A stretch of 9,427 nucleotides of DNA from an uncultured Microcoleaceae cyanobacterium (lineage in GTDB: Bacteria > Cyanobacteriota > Cyanobacteriia > Cyanobacteriales > Microcoleaceae), in contig CALKCV010000421.1 of NCBI GenBank assembly GCA_938083405.1, positions 1 to 9,427 of the forward strand, read 5' to 3'. The notes under the pieces were generated by a model that was not told the DNA's origin, ran no database searches, and worked only from the letters and a program-made list of their open reading frames with translations. Both the position numbers and the translations under genes were made by a program. Positions 1 through 5,634 of this stretch are shown here, piece by piece. The stretch's first letter is position 1. The number at the start of each line of letters is the position of its first letter.

Positions 1-93
1 GGTATTGTTAATATTCTGGAGACTGCTAACCAGATAAATTATAATATTGGGTTTCGCGGGTGCATCGGGGGAATGAATAAAGCCAAGAATTAA
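1..93 (+). CDS. Possible C-terminal fragment of an unidentified protein
   Basis: Frame 1 is open from the left edge to a TAA at 91-93, giving 30 codons that end ...GFRGCIGGMNKAKN. The other two forward frames are closed by stops within the first 36 nt. I do not recognise a family, and 30 open codons can occur by chance. It is listed only because the edge of the window could cut a real gene here. Confidence 0.2.
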   Translation, partial: GIVNILETANQINYNIGFRGCIGGMNKAKN

Positions 94-144
94 ACGCATG
101 CATCTTAGTGGTTAGGGACTTGCAAAAAAATAAAGTACCAGTCT

Positions 145-178
145 TGTAGGTTGGGTGGAGTGAAACGGAACCCAACAG
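145..178. repeat. Dispersed intergenic hairpin, GTTGGGT/ACCCAAC type
   Basis: Seven-base perfect arms GTTGGGT (150-156) and ACCCAAC (170-176) enclose a 13-nt loop containing GTGAAACGG. From memory, a TAGGTTGGGT...ACCCAACA text of this kind is scattered between genes in many cyanobacterial genomes. Only one copy is in this window, so the family assignment rests on recall rather than on comparison here. Confidence 0.55.
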
Positions 179-224
179 CCGGTATCTTATTAAATTGCAA
201 CTCCCTTAGTTATTAGTTTGGCAA

Positions 225-252
225 CTAACCACTGACAACTAACAACTGACAA
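225..252. repeat. Heptameric short tandem repeat, four units
   Basis: Four consecutive 7-mers follow the pattern CTRACMA: CTAACCA, CTGACAA, CTAACAA, CTGACAA. The period is exactly seven and the units alternate A/G at the third base. This resembles the short tandemly repeated repetitive (STRR) sequences known from filamentous cyanobacteria. It sits 55 nt beyond the stop of the minus-strand permease. Confidence 0.7.
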
Positions 253-306
253 TTAGCGTTGAAATATTGGTTTTTTTACTCCGATGAGATGCTCCCGCAA
301 ACTTTT

Positions 307-1377
307 CTATCCTTCCAACTCCGTTACTCCCACTTCCAATGGTATTTGCGCTGCTTTATTCTCAGACTTTCGCAATAATTTTTCCTCTTCCCCTTCTCGA
401 TTAAAGCTAAATTTATCTGCCAAAACATCCCGCTGGTTAATCAGATAAATACTCACCAAAGTTAAACCAACTCCCACCGACTGCAAACTACTCAATACTT
501 CCCCTAAAAACAGATTGCCAAAAAACAAAGCAAATATTGGAGTCAGGAAAGTTAAAGCACTCAAACTCGTAAGACTGCCTCTGGAGGCGAAATAAAAGAA
601 TAAACCGTAGGCGATCGCGCTACCAAAGACCGTCGAATAACCCATCGCCACCCAACCAGACAGATCCATATTTACCCACTGCCCGGACTCAAACCCCGCC
701 GATAGCGCAAACAAAGGCAACCCGCCGATAATCATGTGCCAAGCAGTAGCGACCACCGGGTCCGCATACTTACAAACCCACCGCACTAATACCGTTCCCA
801 CCGCCATCGACAGCGACGCCAATAACATCAACCATTCCCCACTATCGAAAAGTTGCCCCACTCCCGCCGACACTTCCACCGTCTCTGGAGAGAACAAACC
901 TAAAATCCACTCGTCCGGCAATCCTATTAAACTGATGCCGAAAACTCCGACCGCCAATCCCAACCAACCCCATAAGCCTATACGTTCTTGAAACAGCCAC
1001 AAACACAATATCGCTACTGCTAGAGGCTGAGAATCGATCGTCACCGAACCCAAACCCGCACCGGTTCTCACCAATCCTTCTGCGAGAAATCCCTGAAATA
1101 ACGCTCCATCCACCAGAGCAAATATACTAATCCACAACCACCCTTTCCAACTCTCCGGTTGCTTCCTTCCCTGGAGCGCCGCCACGAGCAAGAGCAATAT
1201 TCCCGCCGGCAAAATCCGTACCCCCGCCATGAATAACGGCGTCGTATTCGGTATAACTCCTTTCATCGCTACCATCGCCGTTCCCCAGAAGAAGAATGGC
1301 GCGATTAATAATAATGTTCCAAAAGGTAATTTGTTATCTGTCAGTTTTAATTGCATTTTTGTTTCTTGAAAATCCAT
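307..1377 (-). CDS. EamA/DMT-superfamily permease
   Basis: A 356-residue integral membrane protein of the drug/metabolite transporter (EamA, RhaT-like) group. It has two EamA halves, about residues 20-150 and 182-315, each with roughly five hydrophobic helices; the first starts at GTLLLIAPFFFWG (20-32). The second half ends in a typical conserved stretch, LTFLTPIFALFFGNLFLGE (275-293). A 45-residue hydrophilic tail follows the last helix and should be cytosolic. The substrate cannot be inferred; relatives export amino acids, nucleosides or other metabolites. The ATG at 1377 is used; a second in-frame ATG at codon 8 (1356) is possible and neither has a good ribosome-binding site. It is transcribed away from sppA, sharing the 248-nt region between them. 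Confidence 0.9.
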   Translation of the reverse strand: MDFQETKMQLKLTDNKLPFGTLLLIAPFFFWGTAMVAMKGVIPNTTPLFMAGVRILPAGILLLLVAALQGRKQPESWKGWLWISIFALVDGALFQGFLAEGLVRTGAGLGSVTIDSQPLAVAILCLWLFQERIGLWGWLGLAVGVFGISLIGLPDEWILGLFSPETVEVSAGVGQLFDSGEWLMLLASLSMAVGTVLVRWVCKYADPVVATAWHMIIGGLPLFALSAGFESGQWVNMDLSGWVAMGYSTVFGSAIAYGLFFYFASRGSLTSLSALTFLTPIFALFFGNLFLGEVLSSLQSVGVGLTLVSIYLINQRDVLADKFSFNREGEEEKLLRKSENKAAQIPLEVGVTELEG

Positions 1378-1385
1378 TTAACACC

Positions 1386-1405
1386 CGAGTAAGTTTTTAT
1401 ACTCG
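1386..1405. other. Small inverted repeat in the leader of the permease gene
   Basis: Arms CGAGTA (1386-1391) and TACTCG (1400-1405) surround an 8-nt loop, 9 nt upstream of the permease ATG. It could be an operator or a leader hairpin, but the stem is short and could be chance. Confidence 0.25.
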
Positions 1406-1519
1406 TCTATTTTCAGTTTATAAACAAATTTTAACTTAATATGTATTTTTGTTAACAAACATTTCCGATTATATCCGCCAATAGGTTTTCCGTCCAGGCG
1501 ATCGCTCCTCCAAAAAACC

Positions 1520-1548
1520 TTGACTAAAGACTTAAATTATGGTATAGG
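1520..1548 (+). promoter_or_regulatory. Predicted sigma70-type promoter of sppA-aroH
   Basis: TTGACT at 1520-1525 (5/6 match to -35) and TATAGG at 1543-1548 (4/6 match to -10) are separated by exactly 17 nt. Transcription would start near 1555, leaving a leader of about 70 nt before the sppA ATG. HIP1 palindromes flank it at 1498 and 1566. The same hexamer pair with the same spacing occurs at 9258-9286. Confidence 0.6.
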
Positions 1549-1625
1549 TTGCGGGGAAATGAAAAGCGATCGCTCTCTGGAGGAATGCGGCAAACTAGAG
1601 ATATTCAATACAGTTAGATCCCAGC

Positions 1626-2444
1626 ATGATTTGGCCATTTAAGCCCCAATACCGCAAACAAATAGCCCGCATAGAAATAGTTGGCCTCATTGCCAGCGAC
1701 ATCCGCAAGCGCGTCCTAGAAGCGTTAGAAACCGTTAAAGAAAGAAAATATCCCGCCCTCTTATTGCGGATAGACAGTCCCGGTGGCACCGTGGCAGACT
1801 CCCAAGAAATCTACAGCGCCCTCCAAAAACTGGGAGAAACCGTCAAAATAGTAACCAGTTTTGGCAACATCTCTGCCTCTGGAGGAGTTTATGTAGCTAT
1901 GGGATGCCAAAACATAATGTCCAACCCTGGTACCATTACCGGCAGCATCGGCGTAATTCTGCGGGGAAACAACCTCGAAGGCCTTTTAGACAAAGTAGGA
2001 GTTTCCTTCAAAACCGTAAAATCAGGGCCGTATAAAGACATTCTGGCCTTCGATCGCCAAATGACCGACCCAGAGAAGCAAATTCTCCAAGACTTAATCG
2101 ACAACAGCTACCAACAATTCGTAGAAACCGTGGCCGAGGCCCGAAATTTAACCGTTGATACCGTCAAAACTTTTGCCGACGGTCGGATCTTTACCGGACA
2201 GCAAGCCGTAGAATTGGGAATTGTCGATCGCCTGGGTACCGAAGAAGATGCCCGCCAGTGGGCCTGCGAATTAGCAGGACTCGACCCGGAGAAAACTGAG
2301 TGCAGCACCTTAGAAAAACCCAAACCCCTCTGGAGTCGAGTTTTAGGAAGTAGCGAAAGTTCGTCCAAGCTATCTGCTTCAGTAAATTGGGTAGAATTTG
2401 AAATATCTACCAGCGGCTTACCTGTATGGCTGTATCGACCGTAA
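1626..2444 (+). CDS. sppA: Soluble SppA-type serine protease (signal peptide peptidase family S49)
   Basis: A 272-residue, single-domain member of peptidase family S49. The Ser/Lys dyad is visible: Ser85 in SASGG (83-87) and Lys137 in PYKDI (135-139), corresponding to the Bacillus SppA pair in ASGG and HKDI. The DSPGG motif is at 50-54, and SNPGTITGSIGV (99-110) is a conserved strand. There is no signal peptide or transmembrane helix at the N-terminus (MIWPFKPQYRKQIARIEI), so it is predicted to be cytosolic or peripheral, unlike membrane-bound SppA. A short form of this kind is known in cyanobacteria alongside a long two-domain SppA. Substrates may be peptides or membrane-protein fragments. 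The ATG at 1626 is the first in-frame start after a TAG at 1596, and no clear ribosome-binding site precedes it. aroH follows 40 nt downstream. Confidence 0.92.
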   Translation: MIWPFKPQYRKQIARIEIVGLIASDIRKRVLEALETVKERKYPALLLRIDSPGGTVADSQEIYSALQKLGETVKIVTSFGNISASGGVYVAMGCQNIMSNPGTITGSIGVILRGNNLEGLLDKVGVSFKTVKSGPYKDILAFDRQMTDPEKQILQDLIDNSYQQFVETVAEARNLTVDTVKTFADGRIFTGQQAVELGIVDRLGTEEDARQWACELAGLDPEKTECSTLEKPKPLWSRVLGSSESSSKLSASVNWVEFEISTSGLPVWLYRP

Positions 2445-2471
2445 ACTGTAATTTATAACCTACTGACTTAT

Positions 2472-2477
2472 GGAGGA
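2472..2477 (+). promoter_or_regulatory. Ribosome-binding site that favours a GTG start for aroH
   Basis: GGAGGA at 2472-2477 lies 7 nt before the GTG at 2485, an ideal spacing. It would overlap the first codons if the upstream in-frame ATG at 2470 were the start, so it argues for the GTG. Confidence 0.65.
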
Positions 2478-2484
2478 TGTTGGC

Positions 2485-2880
2485 GTGGCGTGGCAAGTTC
2501 GAGCAATTCGCGGGGCAACAACTGTCTCGGAAAACACCATCGAAGCAATGACAGAAGCAGTAACGGAACTGTTAGACGAATTGGAGGATCGCAATCAATT
2601 AAACCCAGAACAAATTATTAGCGCGACCTTTTCCGCAACCAGAGATTTAGATGCTATATTTCCAGCCGCGATCGCCCGCCAACGTTCCCATTGGAACAAC
2701 GTTCCTTTATTAGACGTGCAGCAAATGTACGTCAAGGACAGTTTAGAACGTTGTATTAGATTTTTAATCCATATAAATCAGCCCCAAGACCATACAGAAA
2801 TCCATCACCCCTATTTGCGCGGCGCTAAAAAATTACGACCTGATTGGAGTTTATCCTCGGTCACTTTATCTTCAAAATAG
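2485..2880 (+). CDS. aroH: Chorismate mutase, AroH type
   Basis: Monofunctional AroH-fold chorismate mutase, which converts chorismate to prephenate on the way to Phe and Tyr. From the GTG at 2485 it is 131 residues, close to the roughly 127 of Bacillus AroH; an in-frame ATG at 2470 would add five residues. Landmarks, numbered from the GTG and compared with Bacillus AroH from memory: VRAIRGATTV at the N-terminus gives Arg9 (Bacillus Arg7); SATRDLDAIFPA (50-61); Arg65 (Arg63); CIR gives Arg92 (Arg90); PYL gives Tyr110 (Tyr108); LRPDWSL (117-123) is near the C-terminus. At the site of Cys75 and Glu78 it has Asp77 and Gln80, so the acid seems to have moved. The gene starts 40 nt after sppA and probably shares its transcript. 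Confidence 0.9.
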   Translation: MAWQVRAIRGATTVSENTIEAMTEAVTELLDELEDRNQLNPEQIISATFSATRDLDAIFPAAIARQRSHWNNVPLLDVQQMYVKDSLERCIRFLIHINQPQDHTEIHHPYLRGAKKLRPDWSLSSVTLSSK

Positions 2881-2932
2881 ACTTATTGCATGGCAGCATC
2901 CCATATTTGTAAAAGTACCAAAAAACGCTCAG

Positions 2933-2970
2933 CGTTGCCAAGCGTTGGTCGAGAGTAAGACTTGGCAACG
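2933..2970 (+). terminator. Hairpin downstream of aroH, possible terminator
   Basis: Perfect 10-bp arms CGTTGCCAAG (2933-2942) and CTTGGCAACG (2961-2970) enclose an 18-nt loop, and a T5 run follows at 2983-2987. The T run is 12 nt past the stem, so it is not a textbook intrinsic terminator. It lies 53 nt after the aroH stop and could end the sppA-aroH transcript or simply be part of the repeat element. Confidence 0.35.
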
Positions 2971-2987
2971 TTGCCAGATCGCTTTTT

Positions 2988-3058
2988 GTCAGTTGGTAGA
3001 ACAGGCGACGTCGGCCTGTTATCCGGTTAGTTGGGCGACTAACCACGTTCCAACTGAC
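2988..3058. repeat. Cloverleaf-like nested inverted repeats
   Basis: An outer 9-bp pair, GTCAGTTGG (2988-2996) and CCAACTGAC (3050-3058), encloses two perfect 7-bp hairpins: AACAGGC/GCCTGTT (3000-3006, 3014-3020, loop GACGTCG) and GGTTAGT/ACTAACC (3025-3031, 3038-3044, loop TGGGCG). All three stems can form together as a three-way junction. The first hairpin and its flank GCCTGTTATCCG recur at 5635-5724, so this is a dispersed repeat family. Confidence 0.6.
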
Positions 3059-3076
3059 CACTAAGTAGCCATGCAA

Positions 3077-3367
3077 AATTAATTACATAAAATTATTCCT
3101 TATTTCCCCTTCCGAACAGGCACTCTTAAGTAATTTGCCTGTTCCGTCTTTTTCTGCCAACTAACTAGGGCTTGCTCAATAAATTGTTGATTTCTACGAC
3201 ACAGCAATCGAGATATCTCGTACCTTTAGTGTTGCGATCGCCCTCACAACGAGACAGAAGGTCTGAAACCGTTGACAAATGCTTGTGATTCAGCGGACAG
3301 ATTGGCATCGTCTCGCAATTGGGACGCACCCCCAAAAACAAATGTCAAGAAACCACGAGCTAAAACT
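3077..3367. other. Intergenic region upstream of srx
   Basis: No gene is evident here. Besides the hairpin at 3114-3144 it contains a 12-bp palindrome CGAGATATCTCG (3209-3220), a HIP1 site at 3234, and the text GGGCTTGCTCAATAAA near 3168, which resembles cyanobacterial insertion-sequence ends as I recall them but has no inverted partner in the window. Confidence 0.4.
3114..3153 (+). terminator. Intrinsic-terminator-like hairpin of the AACAGGC family
   Basis: Perfect 9-bp arms GAACAGGCA (3114-3122) and TGCCTGTTC (3136-3144) with a 13-nt loop are followed by a T5 run at 3149-3153. The shape fits a forward rho-independent terminator, although the nearest upstream gene, aroH, ends 233 nt away. 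The arms share their core with the dispersed repeat hairpins at 3000 and 5647, so the terminator role may be incidental. Confidence 0.4.
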
Positions 3368-3396
3368 TGTTATATTAAAGTCATTACGACTATGAT
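3368..3396 (+). promoter_or_regulatory. Predicted promoter of srx
   Basis: TTGTTA (3368-3373, 4/6) and TATGAT (3391-3396, 5/6) are spaced 17 nt apart. The start would fall near 3403, about 20 nt before the srx ATG, so the leader is short. The 15-mer TATGATATAGGAAAG that begins at this -10 box is repeated exactly at 9276-9290, upstream of the possible gene at the right edge. Confidence 0.55.
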
Positions 3397-3423
3397 ATAG
3401 GAAAGAGCCAGAAAAAAACGGCC

Positions 3424-3684
3424 ATGAAAATCAAAGAAATTCCCATAGACCAAATCAAACGTCCCCTCCCGCGAACCAACGATGCCGACAAAGTAGCGGC
3501 ATTGATGGAGTCGATCGATGAAATAGGTCTCCAAGAACCCATCGACATCTTAGAAGTAGATGGCCAATACTACGGTTTCTCTGGATGCCACAGATACGAG
3601 GCTTGCCAGCGTCTCGGCCATCAAACTATCCGCTGTAAAGTCCGCAAAGCACCAAAATCTGTTCTCAAGATGCACCTAGCCTGA
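3424..3684 (+). CDS. srx: Sulfiredoxin
   Basis: An 86-residue ParB/sulfiredoxin-fold protein, the usual size for cyanobacterial sulfiredoxin. Sulfiredoxin uses ATP to reduce overoxidised (sulfinic acid) cysteine in 2-Cys peroxiredoxins and so restores peroxide defence in the cytosol. The signature FSGCHRYEA (52-60) contains the catalytic Cys55, equivalent to the Cys in FGGCHR of eukaryotic sulfiredoxins, with His56 and Arg57 for phosphate binding. Two further cysteines (61, 71) are present. IPIDQIKRPLPR (6-17) is the typical N-terminal strand. A chromosome-partition ParB is unlikely at this length and with this motif. No strong ribosome-binding site is seen; AGGAAAGAG lies too far upstream (3399-3407). 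dps starts 68 nt after the stop, suggesting joint oxidative-stress expression. Confidence 0.93.
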   Translation: MKIKEIPIDQIKRPLPRTNDADKVAALMESIDEIGLQEPIDILEVDGQYYGFSGCHRYEACQRLGHQTIRCKVRKAPKSVLKMHLA

Positions 3685-3743
3685 GATAATCAATCCTAGG
3701 AAATACTTCCTAAAAAACTTCAAGTCAAATTTCTAATTCAATT

Positions 3744-3750
3744 AAGAGGA
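3744..3750 (+). promoter_or_regulatory. Ribosome-binding site of dps
   Basis: AAGAGGA ends 2 nt before the dps ATG; its GAGG core is 3 nt away, a rather short spacing but the only purine-rich match nearby. Confidence 0.5.
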
Positions 3751-3752
3751 TT

Positions 3753-4238
3753 ATGGCAGTAGAACAAGCTCCACAAATAGACATCGGTATCGACGAAGCA
3801 ACCAGAAACGAAATAGCCGACGGACTCTCTAAGGTTCTAGCAGATACCTACACCCTTTATCTAAAAACCCACAACTTCCACTGGAACGTCACCGGCCCGA
3901 TGTTTAGAACCTTGCACTTGATGTTCGAGGAGCAATACACCGAGCTCGGTGCCGCAGTTGATGAAATTGCCGAACGAATTCGCTCTCTGGGTTTCCCCGC
4001 CCCGGGCACATACAGCGATTTTGCCAAGCTAACTTCTATCCAAGAAACTTCTGGCGTGCCCGAGGCTACAGAGATGATTCGCTTGTTGGTGGAAGGTCAA
4101 GAAACCGTGGCCCGTACTGCCCGATCTGTTTTTCCCGCAGTGGAGAAGGGCAGCGACGAGCCCACCGCCGACTTGTTGACCCAGCGGATGCAAGTACACG
4201 AGAAGACTGCTTGGATGCTCAGGAGTCTTTTACAATAG
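3753..4238 (+). CDS. dps: Dps-family ferritin (DNA-protecting ferroxidase)
   Basis: A 161-residue Dps/ferritin-like protein. Dps forms 12-subunit shells that oxidise Fe(II) with peroxide, store iron and can shield DNA. The intersubunit ferroxidase ligands are all present: His43 in NFHWNV (41-46), His55 in TLHLMF, Asp70 and Glu74 in VDEIAERIRSLG (69-80). Their spacing matches E. coli His51, His63, Asp78 and Glu82. The N-terminal tail (1-20) is acidic rather than Lys-rich, so DNA binding of the E. coli type is not evident. The C-terminus VHEKTAWMLRSLL (148-160) is typical. Cyanobacteria carry several Dps paralogues with different metal and peroxide preferences, and I cannot say which this is. 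It lies between srx and the HTH/GrpE-like gene. Confidence 0.93.
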   Translation: MAVEQAPQIDIGIDEATRNEIADGLSKVLADTYTLYLKTHNFHWNVTGPMFRTLHLMFEEQYTELGAAVDEIAERIRSLGFPAPGTYSDFAKLTSIQETSGVPEATEMIRLLVEGQETVARTARSVFPAVEKGSDEPTADLLTQRMQVHEKTAWMLRSLLQ

Positions 4239-4268
4239 GATCGCTATTTTATAAGCGAACTTGTTTCG

Positions 4269-4919
4269 ATGGTCAGGCCTATTAAAGATTGCACCCCCCA
4301 GTTACGACGCTTAATGGAACTGGCGGGGTTTTCTAGTTTTAGGGAATTGAGCGAAAAGAGCGGAGTTAGCCAGTTGCAGTTAATTAGGCTGCGACGGGGA
4401 CTGGTTTTGCAGACTCGGGTTGAGTTTTTGTTGAAGATTAGTCAGGCTTTGGGAGTTTCTTTGCCCGAATTGTTGGCCGCTTTGGGGGTGGAGGATTCAT
4501 CCCCAGCGCCACCCGAGGCGATGTTGCATCCGCAAGGCCTCGCCAACGCCAGCGAATACCAACGCCTCCAAACACAGATGGAAAGACAGGGGGAGGCTTT
4601 GATGGCCGAATTTCAGCAGTCCAGTTTGGAAATATTGGAATCCTGGTTGCTGCAATGGCCAACTGCGGCTGATAAAGCCAAGGAAAATCCCCAACTGTCG
4701 GCGGCGAAAATATTGCCTTTGGTGCGCCCGGTGGAACGATTGATGGCCGAATGGGGTATAGAGGCGATCGCTCCCGTCGGGGCTGAGGTGGCTTACGACC
4801 CGACACTGCATCAGTTGATGGAGGGGTGCGCTGAGGCAGGAACTCTGGTGAGAGTTCGCTATGCTGGCTATCGGCAAGGGGAAAAACTCTTGTATCGGGC
4901 CAAAGTTAGTCCTTTATAA
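4269..4919 (+). CDS. HTH protein with GrpE-like C-terminal domain
   Basis: A 216-residue protein in three parts. Residues about 10-72 form an XRE-type helix-turn-helix domain (FRELSEKSGVSQLQLIRLRRG, then LLKISQALGVSLPELLAALG). Residues about 75-165 are a Pro/Ala linker and a Gln/Glu-rich helical stretch that could be a coiled coil. Residues 164-216 follow the GrpE beta-domain pattern: GIEAIAPVGAEVAYDP, LH, G-V-V, then AGYRQGEKLLYRAKV. GrpE is the nucleotide-exchange factor of DnaK; here the long paired helices seem short and a DNA-binding domain replaces the usual acidic N-terminus. It could link chaperone state to transcription, but that is inference, and it may no longer bind DnaK. It begins 30 nt after dps without a clear ribosome-binding site and may be co-transcribed. 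Confidence 0.75.
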   Translation: MVRPIKDCTPQLRRLMELAGFSSFRELSEKSGVSQLQLIRLRRGLVLQTRVEFLLKISQALGVSLPELLAALGVEDSSPAPPEAMLHPQGLANASEYQRLQTQMERQGEALMAEFQQSSLEILESWLLQWPTAADKAKENPQLSAAKILPLVRPVERLMAEWGIEAIAPVGAEVAYDPTLHQLMEGCAEAGTLVRVRYAGYRQGEKLLYRAKVSPL

Positions 4920-4975
4920 GGGTGGGGACGATCGCTCGTTCCCTAGACCTACTCGCAGTAAAGAGAATCGATCCA

Positions 4976-4991
4976 TTGGGAATAATCCCAA
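4976..4991. other. Short inverted repeat upstream of the STAS promoter
   Basis: TTGGGA (4976-4981) and TCCCAA (4986-4991) enclose a 4-nt loop, 56 nt after the HTH/GrpE-like stop and just before the predicted -35 box at 5000. It could be an operator or a weak terminator; no T run follows. Confidence 0.3.
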
Positions 4992-4999
4992 AACATAAT

Positions 5000-5029
5000 T
5001 TGGCTCTTGGGTGAGATTTAGGCTATACT
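5000..5029 (+). promoter_or_regulatory. Predicted promoter of the STAS gene
   Basis: TTGGCT (5000-5005, 4/6) and TATACT (5024-5029, 5/6) are 18 nt apart, 45 nt before the STAS ATG. This suggests the antagonist gene is transcribed separately from the upstream stress genes. Confidence 0.5.
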
Positions 5030-5073
5030 GGCGTGGTAATGGTAGTCATTTCAACAAATAGCTTCTAGGAGAT

Positions 5074-5400
5074 ATGAGCCCTGTAATAAAAGTTATTCAA
5101 CCGAACGGTATTTTAGATGGAACCAAGGCAGGTCCATTTCGTAAAGATATTAACGACCAGGTAGAAGCTGGAGCAGATATTGTCTTAATAGACTTTAAAG
5201 ATGTAACATTTATGGATAGCTCTGGTTTGGGGGCTTTAGTATTAGCGTTGAAAACAGTTAGAGCCGCAGGATGTCAGTTGATTGTTTGTTCCATTAACGA
5301 ACAAATAAAAATCTTGTTTGAGCTTACCAGTATGGATCGAGTTTTCGAGATTTTTAGCGATCGAAAAGCCTTCGATGAAAAGTTTTCCGCTGCATCTTAG
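5074..5400 (+). CDS. STAS-domain anti-sigma-factor antagonist (RsbV/SpoIIAA-like)
   Basis: A 108-residue stand-alone STAS domain. In partner switching, the unphosphorylated antagonist binds the HATPase anti-sigma/kinase protein and frees its target; phosphorylation on a conserved Ser blocks this, and a PP2C phosphatase reverses it. The phosphorylation motif is FMDSSGLGAL (46-55); Ser49, directly after Asp48, is the expected site by analogy with SpoIIAA and RsbV. The strand LIDFKDVTF (38-46) precedes it, and the helical C-terminal end DRKAFDEKF is typical. AGGAGA ends 1 nt before the ATG, close but usable. Its likely partners, a PP2C phosphatase and two RsbW-like proteins, lie downstream at 6022-8377 across a repeat-filled gap. 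Which of the two kinases it pairs with cannot be read from sequence. Confidence 0.92.
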   Translation: MSPVIKVIQPNGILDGTKAGPFRKDINDQVEAGADIVLIDFKDVTFMDSSGLGALVLALKTVRAAGCQLIVCSINEQIKILFELTSMDRVFEIFSDRKAFDEKFSAAS

Positions 5401-5634
5401 GAATGAATAAGAAACGGTGCATCTCATGGAATCCATCTCAATAACGAACAAAACAAAAACATTTTAATCTTTTTGGGAATGGGCAATGGGGAAGGAAGAA
5501 CGGGTCGAGAGAATGGGGAATAGAAGAGCGATGGGGGGAGCGCGTCACCAATGAACCGTTTCACAACAGTTTACTGATGCATGCCTGGTTTTCAGTTGGA
5601 ACGTTCCAAGGTTCCATGCATGCATTAGGTTTTT
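5401..5634. other. Gap after the STAS gene: purine-rich and palindromic DNA
   Basis: No gene is seen. A G/A-rich stretch with repeated GAATGGG and AATGGGGAA words runs about 5476-5540. Further on, TTGGAACGTTCCAA (5596-5609) is a perfect 14-bp palindrome, flanked by the imperfect inverse pair TGCATGCCTGG (about 5578-5588) and CCATGCATGCA (about 5615-5625). No T-tailed terminator for the STAS gene is evident. Confidence 0.45.

Larger units (their letters stand above)
97..306. other. Intergenic repeat region downstream of the permease gene
   Basis: This gap lies between the possible left-edge fragment and the 3' end of the minus-strand permease. It holds a dispersed hairpin (145-178), a heptamer array (225-252) and the alternating octamer GCATGCAT at 97-104, a motif that returns near 5580 and 5620. 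No convincing gene or T-tailed terminator is visible. Confidence 0.5.
2886..3076. repeat. 191-bp element with 9-bp terminal inverted repeats
   Basis: TTGCATGGC at 2886-2894 and GCCATGCAA at 3068-3076 are exact inverse copies bounding a non-coding segment that starts 5 nt after aroH. Inside are a 10-bp inverted repeat (2933-2970) and a cloverleaf-like set (2988-3058). No transposase is present and I see no clear target-site duplication. It may be a MITE-like or REP-like insertion. Confidence 0.5.

Noticed and set aside
225..252. CRISPR-like regular repeats
   Set aside because: The period is 7 nt with no spacers, so these are short tandem repeats; the same applies to 5989-6023.
1585..1617. Ten-codon frame behind GGAGGA, a possible leader peptide before sppA
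   Set aside because: GGAGGA directly abuts the ATG, leaving no usable spacing, and the peptide has no regulatory codon pattern.
2988..3058. tRNA gene suggested by the cloverleaf-like fold
   Set aside because: There are only two inner arms, no T-loop or D-loop consensus and no anticodon arm of normal size, and half the motif recurs as a dispersed repeat.
2861..3076. 71-codon minus-strand frame after aroH
   Set aside because: It covers the inverted-repeat element, and its translation reflects the repeats; no start signal or domain.
3272..3277. TTGACA as a -35 box for an upstream srx promoter
   Set aside because: No -10-like hexamer lies 16-18 nt downstream.
3697..3712. TAGGAA/TTCCTA hairpin between srx and dps as a terminator
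   Set aside because: The stem is only 6 bp and the following run is A, not T, on the coding strand.
4438..4877. Two overlapping long reading frames on the minus strand
   Set aside because: They lie opposite the HTH/GrpE-like gene, have low-complexity Pro/Arg- or His/Gln-rich translations and no recognisable domain.
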